From Pegoplata infirma (Eukaryota; Arthropoda; Insecta; Diptera; Anthomyiidae): a DNA stretch of 64,000 nucleotides. Location: contig OY992540.1 of assembly GCA_963921195.1 (NCBI GenBank), forward strand, positions 176,175,896-176,239,895, in the 5' to 3' direction. Shown here piece after piece: positions 12,701-22,180 of the stretch (within the stretch, counting starts at the first letter, position 1; each line of letters begins with the position of its first letter). A program made the position numbers and the translations under genes. Under the pieces are notes generated by a model. That model was not told the DNA's origin. It saw nothing but the letters and a program-made list of their open reading frames with translations, and searched no databases.

Positions 12701-12720
12701 ATAAGATTAAATTTATCCAT
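3598..12720 (-). CDS. CkIalpha: Casein kinase I alpha-like Ser/Thr kinase (3 exons)
   Basis: Read on the minus strand, exons are 12720-12645, 12580-11806 and 3787-3598 (76+775+190 nt = 346 codons plus TAA). Both introns are GT-AG and keep the frame: intron 1 is 64 bp, intron 2 is 8,018 bp. The protein is a full CK1 kinase. The glycine loop GSGSFG is at about residues 26-31, the ATP lysine in VAVK at 48, HRDIKPDN with catalytic Asp at about 138, DFG at 159, and the CK1-specific ASIN (in place of APE) follows. The exon 1 start context is CAAATGG. CK1-alpha is known to phosphorylate beta-catenin/Armadillo, Ci and Period. The core is nearly identical to insect CK1-alpha, but the first ~13 residues and the Arg/Lys/Glu-rich C-terminal tail differ from the form I remember, so it may be a paralogue. 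Confidence 0.93.
4641..4766. mobile_element. Diverged copy of the 152-bp palindromic MITE
   Basis: It starts TTA|AGGTACCTACTACAGACG and shares the core GTGTGTGGGTTAGATTGACC and its inverted partner with the clean copy at 40862-41013. The right arm has decayed (ATCAATATTATTAATATTACC), so the far end is approximate. Confidence 0.6.
4770..6085. repeat. Degenerate ~36-bp satellite (CTATAGAAAA / AGATTCTGAGACA)
   Basis: About 35 diverged units alternate TTTTCCTATAGAAAAATT with CTCAGATTCTGAGACA. Each unit joins two dyads: CTATAG within an A/T frame, and TCAGA-TCTGA. The same monomer, strongly homogenised, forms the array at 62098-64000. Here unit length drifts and many units are partly deleted, which fits an old, no longer homogenised array inside the kinase intron. 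Confidence 0.8.
6090..7628. other. Intron DNA with a GC-rich patch, no gene
   Basis: Most is plain A/T-rich DNA. At 6640-6840 base composition jumps (repeated GCCG, GGCGGC and CGCCGCC words), against a background of very high A/T. At 7365-7545 two sentences starting GTTGCATAAC (about 7355 and 7532) suggest a degraded transposon end. No coding potential was seen. Confidence 0.4.
7629..9225. mobile_element. 1.6-kb terminal-inverted-repeat element (CCCAGCAAAAAA)
   Basis: It begins CCCAGCAAAAAA and ends TTTTTTTGCTGGG, flanked by TTATTA on both sides (7623-7628 and 9226-9231). The subterminal parts are also inverted: GACACACGAAGTATG near 7901 matches CATACTTTGTGTGTCAC near 9109, and AGTTGAAGAAG-type words pair with their complements. 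No transposase frame remains, so it is non-autonomous. Whether the duplication is really 6 bp or a 3-bp TTA in a TTA-rich site is open. Confidence 0.7.
9232..9920. other. Old repeat remnants in intron
   Basis: At 9655-9790 there are words (GATGTGATGGAAAAA, GCAGATTTGGAATCAGAGAG-like) shared with 8566-8600, 56490-56540 and 57915-57965, marking an old dispersed family. From 9840 the CGCTTTAAAAACG family begins and is cut at 9920 by the hAT-like insertion, resuming at 11490. Confidence 0.4.
9929..11481. mobile_element. hAT-like non-autonomous element with 8-bp TSD
   Basis: The terminal repeats are TAGGGCTTCCAATCGGGA and its complement, flanked by ATTAGGAT at 9921-9928 and 11482-11489. An 8-bp duplication with TAGGG-type ends is typical of hAT elements. 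Subterminal arrays of ATCCCGGGATT motifs fill about 130 bp at each end and probably were transposase-binding sites. The interior contains the perfect hairpin at 10889-11260 and a patch of TGACTCACGCGTGAG-like words (10520-10610), but no transposase. Confidence 0.8.
10889..11260. repeat. Perfect 175-bp inverted repeat with 22-bp loop
   Basis: The arms 10889-11063 and 11086-11260 are exact reverse complements as far as I could align them by eye. The loop is 11064-11085. On either transcribed strand this folds into one uninterrupted 175-bp duplex. The right arm is followed by an unpaired AAAGGCCGAATAAATA motif (about 11268-11286) that recurs after the hairpin at 51337-51853. Confidence 0.9.
11490..11805. 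other. Resumed repeat fragment next to exon 2
   Basis: 11490-11600 continues the CGCTTTAAAAACG family interrupted by the hAT-like element and ends TTTTTCTACCTGGGTA. 11600-11805 is unremarkable intron sequence up to the exon 2 donor. Confidence 0.4.
11806..12580 (-). CDS. CkIalpha: Kinase exon 2 (most of the catalytic domain)
   Basis: The acceptor reads TTTTAG|GTAGCGG and the donor TTTAG|GTAAG. It encodes about residues 26-284, from the glycine loop through the QLFR motif, with no internal stop or frameshift. The open frame continues upstream of the first internal ATG (12512), which therefore is not the start. Local base composition is clearly less AT-rich than the flanking repeats. Confidence 0.93.
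12645..12720 (-). CDS. CkIalpha: Kinase exon 1 (start codon, glycine loop)
   Basis: The ATG is at 12720-12718. The exon codes for 25 residues ending in RKI plus the first base of the glycine codon that opens the ATP loop. The donor reads ATAG|GTAAAT. Although short, it is fixed by the VGGKYR segment that precedes the kinase domain in CK1-alpha proteins. A 64-bp intron (12581-12644) separates it from exon 2. Confidence 0.9.
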
Positions 12721-13653
12721 TTGGAAAAATTTAAGAAGTTGTTAACAATTCTCTTTCAAATAGTAAAACTGTAAAAAAAAATGTATTATAAATATATGTA
12801 GTTACGGATGTTTTTTGTTTGTTTTATCTGAAGTGCTATTTGTTGTCCCGAGGATGTCGGCACAAAAAATAAAATACTGTCAAAGAACTGATTTTGCAGG
12901 GTGTGGTCCTAAGTCAGCGTTAAAAAATGTTATTAGAGTATTACATAAGTGCCCAGATTTTTTTGTTTTTCTAAATATATAAGATGCAGAAATGGGAAAA
13001 GTTCCTACACCGAAAAAAAGTCATGCAACATTTTACGAAATAAAATTTCATACTTATAAGTATAAGTATACTCGTTTCGTGAAATATACGAAATTTTACT
13101 TTATATTACGAACAACAAATTAGTCCGTACTTTCGTAAATTTACGAAATATACGAAAATATTTTGTAATCGTTAAAATTATCAATTTTCCTGCAAGAGAA
13201 GTGGACAGTCCTTAAAAGTTCACGTGACATGTCACACGGATCCAAATGACCTATCAATAACTTTGACACCTTTCATATAAAAATACCTAGGTCTTCAAAA
13301 ATTTCCAAATTTTTTAAGGAGCTTTGCAAATTTTATTATTATTTTTCTTAAAATCATTTTTAATGATTTTTTTAATTCCAAAACTCAAAAAAAAATGGAA
13401 TTCCAAAAAATGTTTGTGTCCGGGACTTAAAAAAAAAATCGTTAGAAAATTTTTAAAAAAATATTTTTTTTAAATCACTTAAGCCTCTATTCCGTGAAAT
13501 CAAATTCAGTGTTCTATTGTTCACATTTTTACTCGAAGTTTAAAAAGTTAAAAAATTAAAGTGCATTCCTTTTTTTACCAAACTTTATTTATGTCAAACA
13601 AAACAAGAAAAACTTTCGAAATTGAAATCTAGAACACCAAAAAAAATGTTCAT
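12721..13653. other. 5' flank of the kinase gene
   Basis: The promoter should lie here on the minus strand, but I see no clear TATA box plus initiator that stands out from the A/T background. 13010-13190 is enriched in TACGAAATATACGAAA-like words, a short diverged repeat. Nothing coding was recognised. Confidence 0.3.
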
Positions 13654-14302
13654 ATATGCACTAGGGTGCGCCAAAATGTCAACTTTCGATTTTATACCGT
13701 CACTCCCCCTAGAAATATTCGTTTTGGTATTAAAATACACTATGCAAAAAATTATGGCGATCGCTTGAGGGGAAAGGGTGCCTCAAACTCCTTGAAAATG
13801 GAGAAATATGTCAAATTTGACCATTAGATAAAAAAAAAAAATTTTTTGTTGTTATTCAATTTCGCCAAAAAGAAAATTTTTGTATTAGGTTTAATAAGAA
13901 CTACTAACAAAAAAAATATAAGCTCTCCACTACATCGCTTACCCATTTTAACTTGCGATACAAAAAAGGGTAGTTATTTTTAGGGGTACCCAAAAGTAAC
14001 ATTTTTACATTTTTGAAAATTTTATTAAAAAAAAATTTTAAAATTAAAATCGCTCTCCACCAGTTTCTTATATATATTATAAAGATAAAAAATGTGAAAT
14101 ATTATAAATATCCGTTCGGCAGTTTTTCTTTTATAGCGACTATAAGTTAGCGGATTTCAAGGAAAATTGATTTTTTGCTGTATTTTCTTTAATTTTGAAC
14201 TTATTATTACGTTTTAAACAAAATTGACGAAATTGGCTTTGCAACTGATTTAATTGGATCATAAATTTTAGTAAGTAAATAATTTTTGCAGGACAGCATT
14301 AA

Positions 14303-15049
14303 CCCTTGTAAACCCGGGTCGAAGATAACCCACAGGGCAAATATTTCCCATTGTATGCCGGCTTTTATATTTTTATTAAATATAATAAAATTAATCTGTA
14401 AAAATAAATGTTTTAGTCCAAGTTTATTTAAATCTACATGTGAAAAAACAATGTTTTTAAATTATATCGCATTTTTTATATACGGTGGGTGACAATACAA
14501 TGAAACTTTTCTGAAGTAGATCCAATTTGTTAAAAAAAAATTAAACGTTATTATTTTAAAGTGAGTATTATTTTTAAAAATGTTATTAATGTAATTTATA
14601 AAGCTTTAATTTAAGTTAAATAGCGTGCAGATTGAGCAAATATTAAATGAAATACGCGTGTCGCGCTGGAAAATGAAATTATTTATACACATTTTTTTTA
14701 GAAAATTATTTAAGAATATTTTGAAGTCAATTTTTTTTTTTTTTAATCGAAGAAACAAAAGAAAAAATTGTCCATTAGCTTTTCTTTAGTCATCAACTAA
14801 TTTTTTCAACAATAAAGTAGAAGAAATCATAAATGCTTAATGTGTTTGATACAATCAAAAAATATTTTATCATATTTATAAAAAGCTTCATTAAATATAC
14901 AAGAACTTCATAAAAAGGGTTAAATTCTTTAAGTGCATACACGATGAATAGCTAAAACTATTTCCATTTACTAATTTCATGATAAAAAAAAAATAGCTTA
15001 AAGAATAATATTTCCAAAGTGGGACATAATTGACCCGGGTTTACATGGG
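14303..15049. mobile_element. piggyBac-like MITE at TTAA, nested
   Basis: The inverted ends CCCTTGTAAACCCGGGTC and GACCCGGGTTTACATGGG abut TTAA on both sides (14299-14302, 15050-15053). TTAA duplication with CCC ends is the piggyBac signature. The 747-bp interior has only short chance frames, so it is non-autonomous. It sits near the centre of the hAT-like foldback element and so inserted later. Confidence 0.75.
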
Positions 15050-15220
15050 TTAAAGCTAAACTGTAAAAATTACTAACTAACTAAAATTTATGATCCAATT
15101 TAATTACTTGCAAAGCCAATATCGTTAATTTCGTTTAAAACGTAGAAATAAGTTCAAAATTAAAGAAAATACATCAAAAAATAAATTTTCCTTGAAATCC
15201 GCTAACTTCAAGTCGATATA

Positions 15221-15386
15221 AGAGAATAATCACAATTGGAGCGGGAAGCGGAAAAACGCAATTGTCCTCATAAAAATAGAATTGAATTTAGTTTGGCGGA
15301 AAAACGCGGCGGAATTTTGTTGTCATATAAAACGTATGTGAACAGTTGCGGAAAAACGCTTCCCGCTCAAATTGTGATTATCCTCT
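15221..15386. mobile_element. 166-bp inverted-repeat MITE (TAATCACAATT...GCGGGAAGCG)
   Basis: The ends AGAGAATAATCACAATTGG and CAAATTGTGATTATCCTCT are inverted. GAGCGGGAAGCGGAAAAACG near the left end pairs with CGGAAAAACGCTTCCCGCTC near the right. The other arm of the host foldback element lacks this block, which supports insertion. A truncated relative starts at about 32196 (TAATCACAATTGGGGCGGAAG). Confidence 0.65.
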
Positions 15387-15836
15387 AAATGAAAAACTGC
15401 CGAACGGATATTTATAATATTTCACATTTTTTATCTTTATAATATATATAAAAAACTGGTGGAGAGCGATTTTAATTTTTAAATTTCTTTTTAATAAAAT
15501 TTTCAAATATGTAAAAATGTTACTTTTGGGTACCCCTAACAATAACTGCCCTTTTTTGTATCGCAAGTTAAAATGGGTTATTATTAAACCTAATACAAAA
15601 AATGTTTTTTTGGCGAAATTGAATAACAACAAAAAAAATTTTTTTTTTATCTAATGGTCAAATTTGACATATTTCTCCATTTTCAAGGCGTTTGAGGCAC
15701 CCTTTCCCCTCAAGCGATCACCATAATTTTTTGCATAGTGTATTTTGATATAAAAACGAATATTTTTGGGGGGAGTGCCGATCTCTAGCATAATTTTTTT
15801 TTTACCCATACAACTTTGGCGCACCCTAATATGCAC

Positions 15837-16674
15837 ATTAGACTGGCATTTTTTTGTCAACTTTCAATTTTCCCAATTTTTCCTTGCAAATTTTTATTGT
15901 CCTAGGTCTAAAACTTATGTGGTACAAATTTGAGGTCAATCGGAATAAATTAACCCGTGGCGCCCGGCGGTCAAAGTTTTCGATTTTTGAAAAATTTTTA
16001 AAAATAAAATTAAAAAAATATTTATCTTTCGACACATCATATTTGTTAATTTCGATGCGCTGAGCACGAATATCAAATAAAATTAAAAATCGCTCGATCG
16101 GTTTTCGAGATATCGCCATTTCAAATTTGTAAAAAATTGCGGTTTTTTCCTACGTCCAAAAAATTTAAAAAAAAAAAGTCCCAAAATTTCATTCCGCCGA
16201 CCCTTTTGTAGAGCTTGAAACAATCTTTCATTTAAAACTTATTTGAGCCAAATCCTGTCATTTTAAGCAGTGGCCCCCATCGATCGAAGTTTTGGCTTTT
16301 TAGAAACTTTTTACCAAAAAGCCTAAACTTTGATCGAAGGGTGCCACGGGTTAAAATGATCGGCTTTGGCTCAAATTGAGCTTTAATGAAAGATTGTATC
16401 AAGCTCTATGAAAGGGTTAAATAAAGAAATTTTTAGAGTTTTTTTTTTAATTCTTAATCGTAGGAAAAAACCGCCCATTTTGCAATTTTTTGACAAATTT
16501 TAAATGGCGATATCTCGAAAACCGTTCGACCGATTTTATAAATTTTTTGATATTTGTATTCAGCACGATAAAATAAAAAAAAAATAATGCATCGCAAGAT
16601 ATTTTTTTTTTATGTTTTCATTTTCAAAAATCAAAAATTTTTTCATTTTCAAATATCCAAATTAGTTTTATGGG
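15837..16674. repeat. Left part of an imperfect inverted-repeat element
   Basis: About 16106-16300 and 16305-16530 form an imperfect palindrome: ATATCGCCATTT/AAATGGCGATAT, TTTTTTCCTACG/CGTAGGAAAAAA and GATCGAAG...CTTTGATCGAAG-type arms. The sentence around GAAAGATTGTTTCAAGATCT continues at 22827-22958, so this element was split by the 6-kb insertion at 16675-22824. Confidence 0.5.
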
Positions 16675-17653
16675 CCTATTCTAAAAATATATAACAACAT
16701 TTTTTGTCATAAAATGTTGTTATATTTTCTGTTATAATTTTTGTTATAGATTTGTTTTGGTATTCTTTGCCTATAATGACAAAAAAATAATAATTAAATT
16801 CACCTCAATGTGGTAAACGTTTTTATTTGTCAAAAAATAAAAAAATAATAAAAAAATTAAACAAAAATTTTAGAAAAATTTTGTGAAGAATTATTGGATT
16901 CATTAATCAAGGTTCTAATAGCCTTTCCCAGGCTACAATTCCCATCTTTGGAATGGACAAATGGTCACAAATCAAATTAAAACGGGTATATTATAGAGAC
17001 TGGTAGGTGCTATTGTTGCAATAAAGTGCTCAAGTTGAAATTCATTATCATGGAAAAGGACCTTTATCCAAAGTATCCACCGTTTGCTATCACAATGACC
17101 GGGTGCTACATTATACGCACTCTGTCTCCTCTTAAATACCTTCCAAAATCTCCAACCATTCCCCACACTTCCCTATAATTCTATCTTCTCCTCCTACTTC
17201 ATTTATGAAACTGAAAAACTACCCGTATTTCCAATAACCCTTCACATTAAGAATTTCCACCAAGGATGGGTACCAATTCGATAAAAGTATTGGTATTGGT
17301 ATTGGTTTTTAAAATTATATTAGTATTGGTATAGGTATTGGTTTTCATTTTTTGTTGAATTGGTATAGGTTTCGGTATTGGTTTTGAATTATTTAGGTAT
17401 TGGGTATTGGTATTGGTTTTAGCCTCGAATTGGTATCGGTTTTTAATAAGTATTGGTATTTATCTTATATCGGTTTTGGTATTTGTATGCAAAAGGTTTT
17501 GTCGTTAATATTAATTTATTTAACGTACGTCGTCCTTCTGTCTGCCCCACAGTGCACACTGGGGCGTGCTGGTAGGTTTTTTGGCCAAAAGTCTCTACAG
17601 GTCGTAAATGTTAACCGATCTTTTTGAAATTCAGAAATTAAGCCTATATTAAG

Positions 17654-18170
17654 GTAATTAATAAGTGCCTTGAAAGTTTTTGAAATCGGACCTACAAGGA
17701 AACTATTTCAGGGTGGACACTTCATTTTTAATCAAATTCACAGATGTTATAGATGAATCAAATGAAGAGACACTTGTCTTTTGTTTATGTATTTGAATTA
17801 GAGATGGTCTGTGGTCACGTTATTTGCGTGACTCAAAAAACCACGTGAATCAGGCGTGAGCGATTTTTATTTAAATCACGTGATTATTGAGCGATTTTCA
17901 TTTAAATTAAGTGGCTATATTAGGGTAGGTTAACCTAATGTAACCTAGGGTAATAAATAAGTGCCTTGAAACTTTTTGGATTCAGACCTACTAGGAAATT
18001 TTTTCAAGGGTGGACACTTCATTTTAATTAAAATTTACAGATGTTATAGATTAAACAAATGAAGAGACACTTGTCTCTTGTTTATGTATTTGAATTGGAG
18101 ATGGTCGCTGGTCCCGTGATTTGCGTGACTCAAAAAAGTGATTTTCATTTAAATCACTTGATGTTGAGTT
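17654..18170. repeat. Two direct copies of a ~295-bp unit
   Basis: The sentence AATAAGTGCCTTGAAA...GGTGGACACTTCATTTTTAAT...GAAGAGACACTTGTCT occurs at about 17660 and again at about 17957. Both units end with a TTTGCGTGACTCAAAAAA word. Divergence is modest. No coding frame spans either unit. Confidence 0.65.
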
Positions 18171-18551
18171 GAAAAATTCTAAGTGAGTGTCTAGAGAGTG
18201 GGTCGAATTTTTTGCGTGAAGGATTTTTTTTTGAAAACCCCTTTATAAAAAATAAATAAAAAAAAATTGTGGAAACCTCATTTTTAAACTCATCGTTATC
18301 AAAAGTTCTACGCCCTTTCAAAAAACTGTCTGGGCCAGAATTATCCTTTCTATCCCAACTTTCCAAAAAATTTGCCCGGTTGTGTCCGTTTTCAAAAATG
18401 GAATTAAAATAAATTTTATAAAAAAATAAAATTTATAAAAAAAATCGATTTTTTTTTTTTTTTTGAAAACTCCCTTTTAAAAACTCATCGTTATAGAAAG
18501 TTCCACGCCCTTTCAAAAAACTGTTTGGACCAGAATTATCCTTTTTATCCA
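18171..18551. repeat. Short direct repeats around CTTTCAAAAAACTGT
   Basis: The phrase CACGCCCTTTCAAAAAACTGT with following GGACCAGAATTATCC-type sequence occurs near 18308 and 18507, and a decayed one near 19222. The small frames translated here are repeats of one another, not genes. Confidence 0.45.
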
Positions 18552-19091
18552 CACTCAGAAAATTATGTAAGTTACTACATGTTCGTTGTTTGTATATTTT
18601 ACAGTAGTTAGTTATTTTCAACTAAAAAGTCAGTTGTTTTTGTATGAAAAATGTCAAACAACTATTTCTGTTAGTTATTTTAATTAGTTTTTTTGAATAA
18701 CTAACAAAAAAGTACTGTGATGTAGTAACAGTTATTTAAAGTAGTTACTTTAATTTTTTTTATCTCTGAAAAATTTTCATCGTTTTTTTATTTTTCACAA
18801 CTTTAAAAACAAAAAAAAAAAAATTTGAAAAAATTTGGTCTTCATTTTTTTCTGAAAAATTTTTTGACAAAAAAAAAATATTTGTAGATTTTTTATTTTT
18901 ACTACATTTTAGTTGTTTTGACTACAAATGTAAGTTGTTTTTACTACATAAGTCAGTTGTTTTTTGTCAGTTAAAATAACTAACATTGTTAGTTGATTTA
19001 ACTGAAAAAGTAGTTGACCCCAAAACAACTTACAAAGTAGTTATTTTAACTGACATTTTCAGTTGATTTTACTAACATAATTTTTTGAGTG
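18552..19091 (+). mobile_element. CACTCAGAAAATTATG element, copy 1
   Basis: It runs from CACTCAGAAAATTATGTAAG to ACATAATTTTTTGAGTG. The interior is rich in AACTAAC/GTTAGTT and ACTACAT words that read as inverted pairs. The second copy, 19845-20426, lies in the opposite orientation 750 bp away, giving a potential 540-bp-arm foldback. Confidence 0.65.
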
Positions 19092-19844
19092 CATACTTTA
19101 CAAAAAAACTTGCCCGCTTGTGCCAGTCAACACAAATTGAAATGCCAAAAATTACAAAAAAAATAAAAAATTTTTGTGAAAACCCTCTTTTTTAAACTCG
19201 TCGTAATCAAAAGTACCACACTACTTCAAAAAACTGTCTGGACCGCCTAACCGGGTATTTCTATTGAAAACAATTTTTAATACGATAAAAAACTATTTTT
19301 CGTGTATCCGGGTTTTCTCGAAATCGGTTTTTTGTGTATTCGGGTTTCATTTTATCCAGTATTAATATAGAAATAAATATGTTTGTACTTTTGGAAAAAC
19401 TTAAAAATTGTTAATTCATAAAATTAATTTATTCAATTATAAAATGCTCATTTTAACAACTTTAGATTTGTTCATCTCCCTTTCTATTAATATTTTAAAC
19501 GCAGACGAAAAAACGGGCAAAAGGGGCAGGTCAGTCTTAATGCTAGTAAACCAACGAAGATTTTGGCGTCCTAAGTTTTGGATTATGTCGCGGAACATTT
19601 TGGAAAAACTATTTAAAATGGAACAATTTTAAAAAATTTAAATAAAAAAAATTAAAAAATCGCAAAAAAAACCAATCAAGAACTGTCCATACCCATTTAC
19701 AAGTTGTACATCCTTTTTTCAAATAAATTAATCAAAAAATAAAAACAAGGTCCCGCCTTAATAATGTATAAATTTGTTAGCTTTTTTGATAACGGTGTAT
19801 GGAGATTTAAACATAAATATTTTATTTTTGATTGATCATTCCAA
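19092..19844. other. Spacer between inverted CACTCA elements
   Basis: It is A/T-rich, with a third decayed CTTCAAAAAACTGTCTGG copy at about 19225. The 74-codon frame at 19408-19632 has no recognisable domain. Nothing else is supported. Confidence 0.3.
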
Positions 19845-20426
19845 CACTCAAAAAATTATGTTAGTAAAATCAACTGAAAATGTCAGTTAAAATAACTACT
19901 TTGTAAGTTGTTTTGGGGTCAACTACTTTTTCAGTTAAATCAACTAACAATGTTAGTTATTTTAACTTACAAAAAACAACTGACTTATGTAGTAAAAACT
20001 ACTTACATTTGTAGTCAAAACAACTAAAATGTAGTAAAAATAAAATAATCAATATGTAATTTTTTTATTTTTTTTTTTTCAAAAAATTTTTCAAAAAAAA
20101 TTGAAGATCAAATTTTTTCCAAGTTTTTTTTTTCTTAAAAAAAAGTTGTAAAAAATAATGAAACGATTTTTTTTTTATTTTTTGGAAAAAAAACTTTGAA
20201 ATTTTTTCAGAGATAAAAAATATAATTAACTTCTTTAATTAACTGTTATGTACTACATTACAGTACTTTTTGGTTAGTTGTTCAAAAAAACGACTTAAAA
20301 TAACTAACAGAAATAGTTGTTTGATATTTTTCATACAAAAACAACTGACTTTGTAGTTGAAAACAACTAACTACTGTAAAATATACAAACAACTAACATG
20401 TAGTAACTTACATAATTTTCTGAGTG
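19845..20426 (-). mobile_element. CACTCAGAAAATTATG element, copy 2 (inverted)
   Basis: It begins CACTCAAAAAATTATGTTAG and ends CATAATTTTCTGAGTG, the reverse complement of copy 1 with scattered changes. Target duplications are not visible at either copy. Confidence 0.65.
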
Positions 20427-21073
20427 AAGAGAATGGCTGTACCTATTTTTACAAAAATTACAGACAAGGTGCATCAAGTCATACTTAATACAATAGATAA
20501 TTTTTTCTAATTTTCTAATTTTTTTTTATCAATTGTAAATAGTTTTTTTAGGCATTTGTGACTTTTCATTGGCATTAGTACAAATAATGCCAATGCCAAA
20601 AAATTTCATTGGCAATAAATGCTAATGCTTTTTTTGGCAGTGGCATTAGTTCCAACTAATGCCAATGAAAATTCAATGCCAATTAAAAATTACCATGTAT
20701 GGGTTAGATTGACCATTGTACAATCGTCAATCTTACCCACACACGATCAATATAAAAGAAGAAGGAGAAGAAGTGCAAAAATCATAATAAATCTATTTGA
20801 CAGCATTCATCGGGCGGAGGAAAAATTAAAAAAATCCCTAACATTTTTTTATATATTTATATTTTGGAGGGTATAAAAAATAAAAATTTCCTTGATTTTC
20901 GATAATCTCAAATGCGTAACAAATTACCTAATTTTTATTGGTCAGTTTTTACTCCATTTATGTCCACTGTACCAATGCGAGAAGAACTTATTTTTCGCTT
21001 CTTTTTTAAATAATAATGATAAAATTAAAGTTAAATCCAACTAAATCAAAAGTGGTTTACAAAAATATATATT
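20427..21073. other. Inverted TTGGCATTAG cluster and a MITE fragment
   Basis: 20565-20680 is built of TGGCATTAG and its complement (at least six occurrences), forming several short stems. 20694-20755 repeats the core of the 152-bp MITE (GGGTTAGATTGACCATTG and its inverted partner). The remainder is A/T-rich. The 85-codon frame over this block is a by-product of the repeats. Confidence 0.5.
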
Positions 21074-21186
21074 CACACCTGAGGTGAAATCTCGTTCGAA
21101 CGAGATTTCGATCATATGGTCTGTATCATTTTATACACAACCATATAATCGAAATCTCGTTCGAACAAGATTTCACCTCAGGTGTG
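21074..21186. mobile_element. 113-bp palindromic MITE (CACACCTGAGG)
   Basis: The arms CACACCTGAGGTGAAATCTC and the complement at 21146-21186 pair almost perfectly. The left arm itself contains a perfect palindrome, AAATCTCGTTCGAACGAGATTT-like (21086-21109), so it can fold alternatively. No clear target duplication was found. Confidence 0.65.
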
Positions 21187-22180
21187 AATTGGGTATAAGA
21201 TTCAATTTTATTTTTCCTTTTTTGGAAAAAGGTACTTTTTTAGTGAAATTAGCACCGGCAGATCTTAAAAATCTTGTCAAAAAAAAATGTTTAATATTCC
21301 GTTATTCCAGAAAAGCCATATATTGCCTGAGTGTTGTTTCTTTTATAAAAAAAAACTTAACATTTGTAACAAAATATACCTGAAATTCATCCTTTCATAC
21401 ATATTTTTTTAAGTGATTGAAATGGGTTATCGTGCAGGGGCCCTTTTTTCGATTTTAGATCTTTTTGTAATTACACGGGCAAATTTTTTTTCTTATATGG
21501 AGTTCACACAACAAGTTGTTTAACAAAACACCAGTAACTGAATAAAAACGTAATGGATACAGAACAAATAATTTTTTAAACACGTAGCCCTTAAACTCTC
21601 AAAAATAGCAAGTGTGAACCGCACATTATGCATTCTTAAATTCTTTTATAATATGACTGTGCCTCTAATAAAACAAACAAAATTTTTTTTTTCTGGATTC
21701 TGGTGTTGTGACATATAATTTTGTAACGACTGCTTGATTAAAATTTTGGGATTTCCAAAAAAGGACATTAGTATTTTTTTTACAACGCAAAGAACAGTGC
21801 AGTAACATTCAATATATGTGCATCACATATTAATAATGTTTGCAAAAGAAAAAATTTCATTACAGAAAAGGTCTAAATTTTTTAAGATATACTTTTATTA
21901 GGGGTCATAAAAATCACGTAACGTGACAAAAAAATATTTGTTTTATGTTTTTATGGCTTTTAAAATTCAAGTAGCTGACTCCTTTTTGTTATATGACTTT
22001 GCATGCAAACGATTACTGATCGATGTAACATCTTTTGTAAACATCTGTAGCAATTCGTTAGTCAGGTAAAACCTAATAATGTGATGGAAAGAAAATGTTT
22101 GACGTCACAATTAAAACAAACGAAAATAAGAATACAAAAAAACCGAAACAAAACCGATACGAAAGTAGAAAAAAATGAAT
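21187..22180. other. AT-rich interior, no gene
   Basis: No repeat edge or open frame with recognisable content was seen. The 99-codon frame at 21084-21383 starts inside the palindromic MITE and is not credible. Confidence 0.3.

Larger units (their letters stand above)
13662..15828. mobile_element. 2.2-kb hAT-like foldback element with 8-bp TSD
   Basis: The ends are TAGGGTGCGCCAAA and TTTGGCGCACCCTA, flanked by ATATGCAC at 13654-13661 and 15829-15836. The two arms are long, about 600 bp each: GCGATCGCTTGAGGGGAAAG pairs with CTTTCCCCTCAAGCGATC, and the arms can be followed to the AATTGGATCATAAATTTTAG region. Base differences between arms show moderate age. The centre was interrupted by a TTAA-flanked MITE (14303-15049) and the right arm by a further small inverted repeat (15221-15386). 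Confidence 0.8.
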
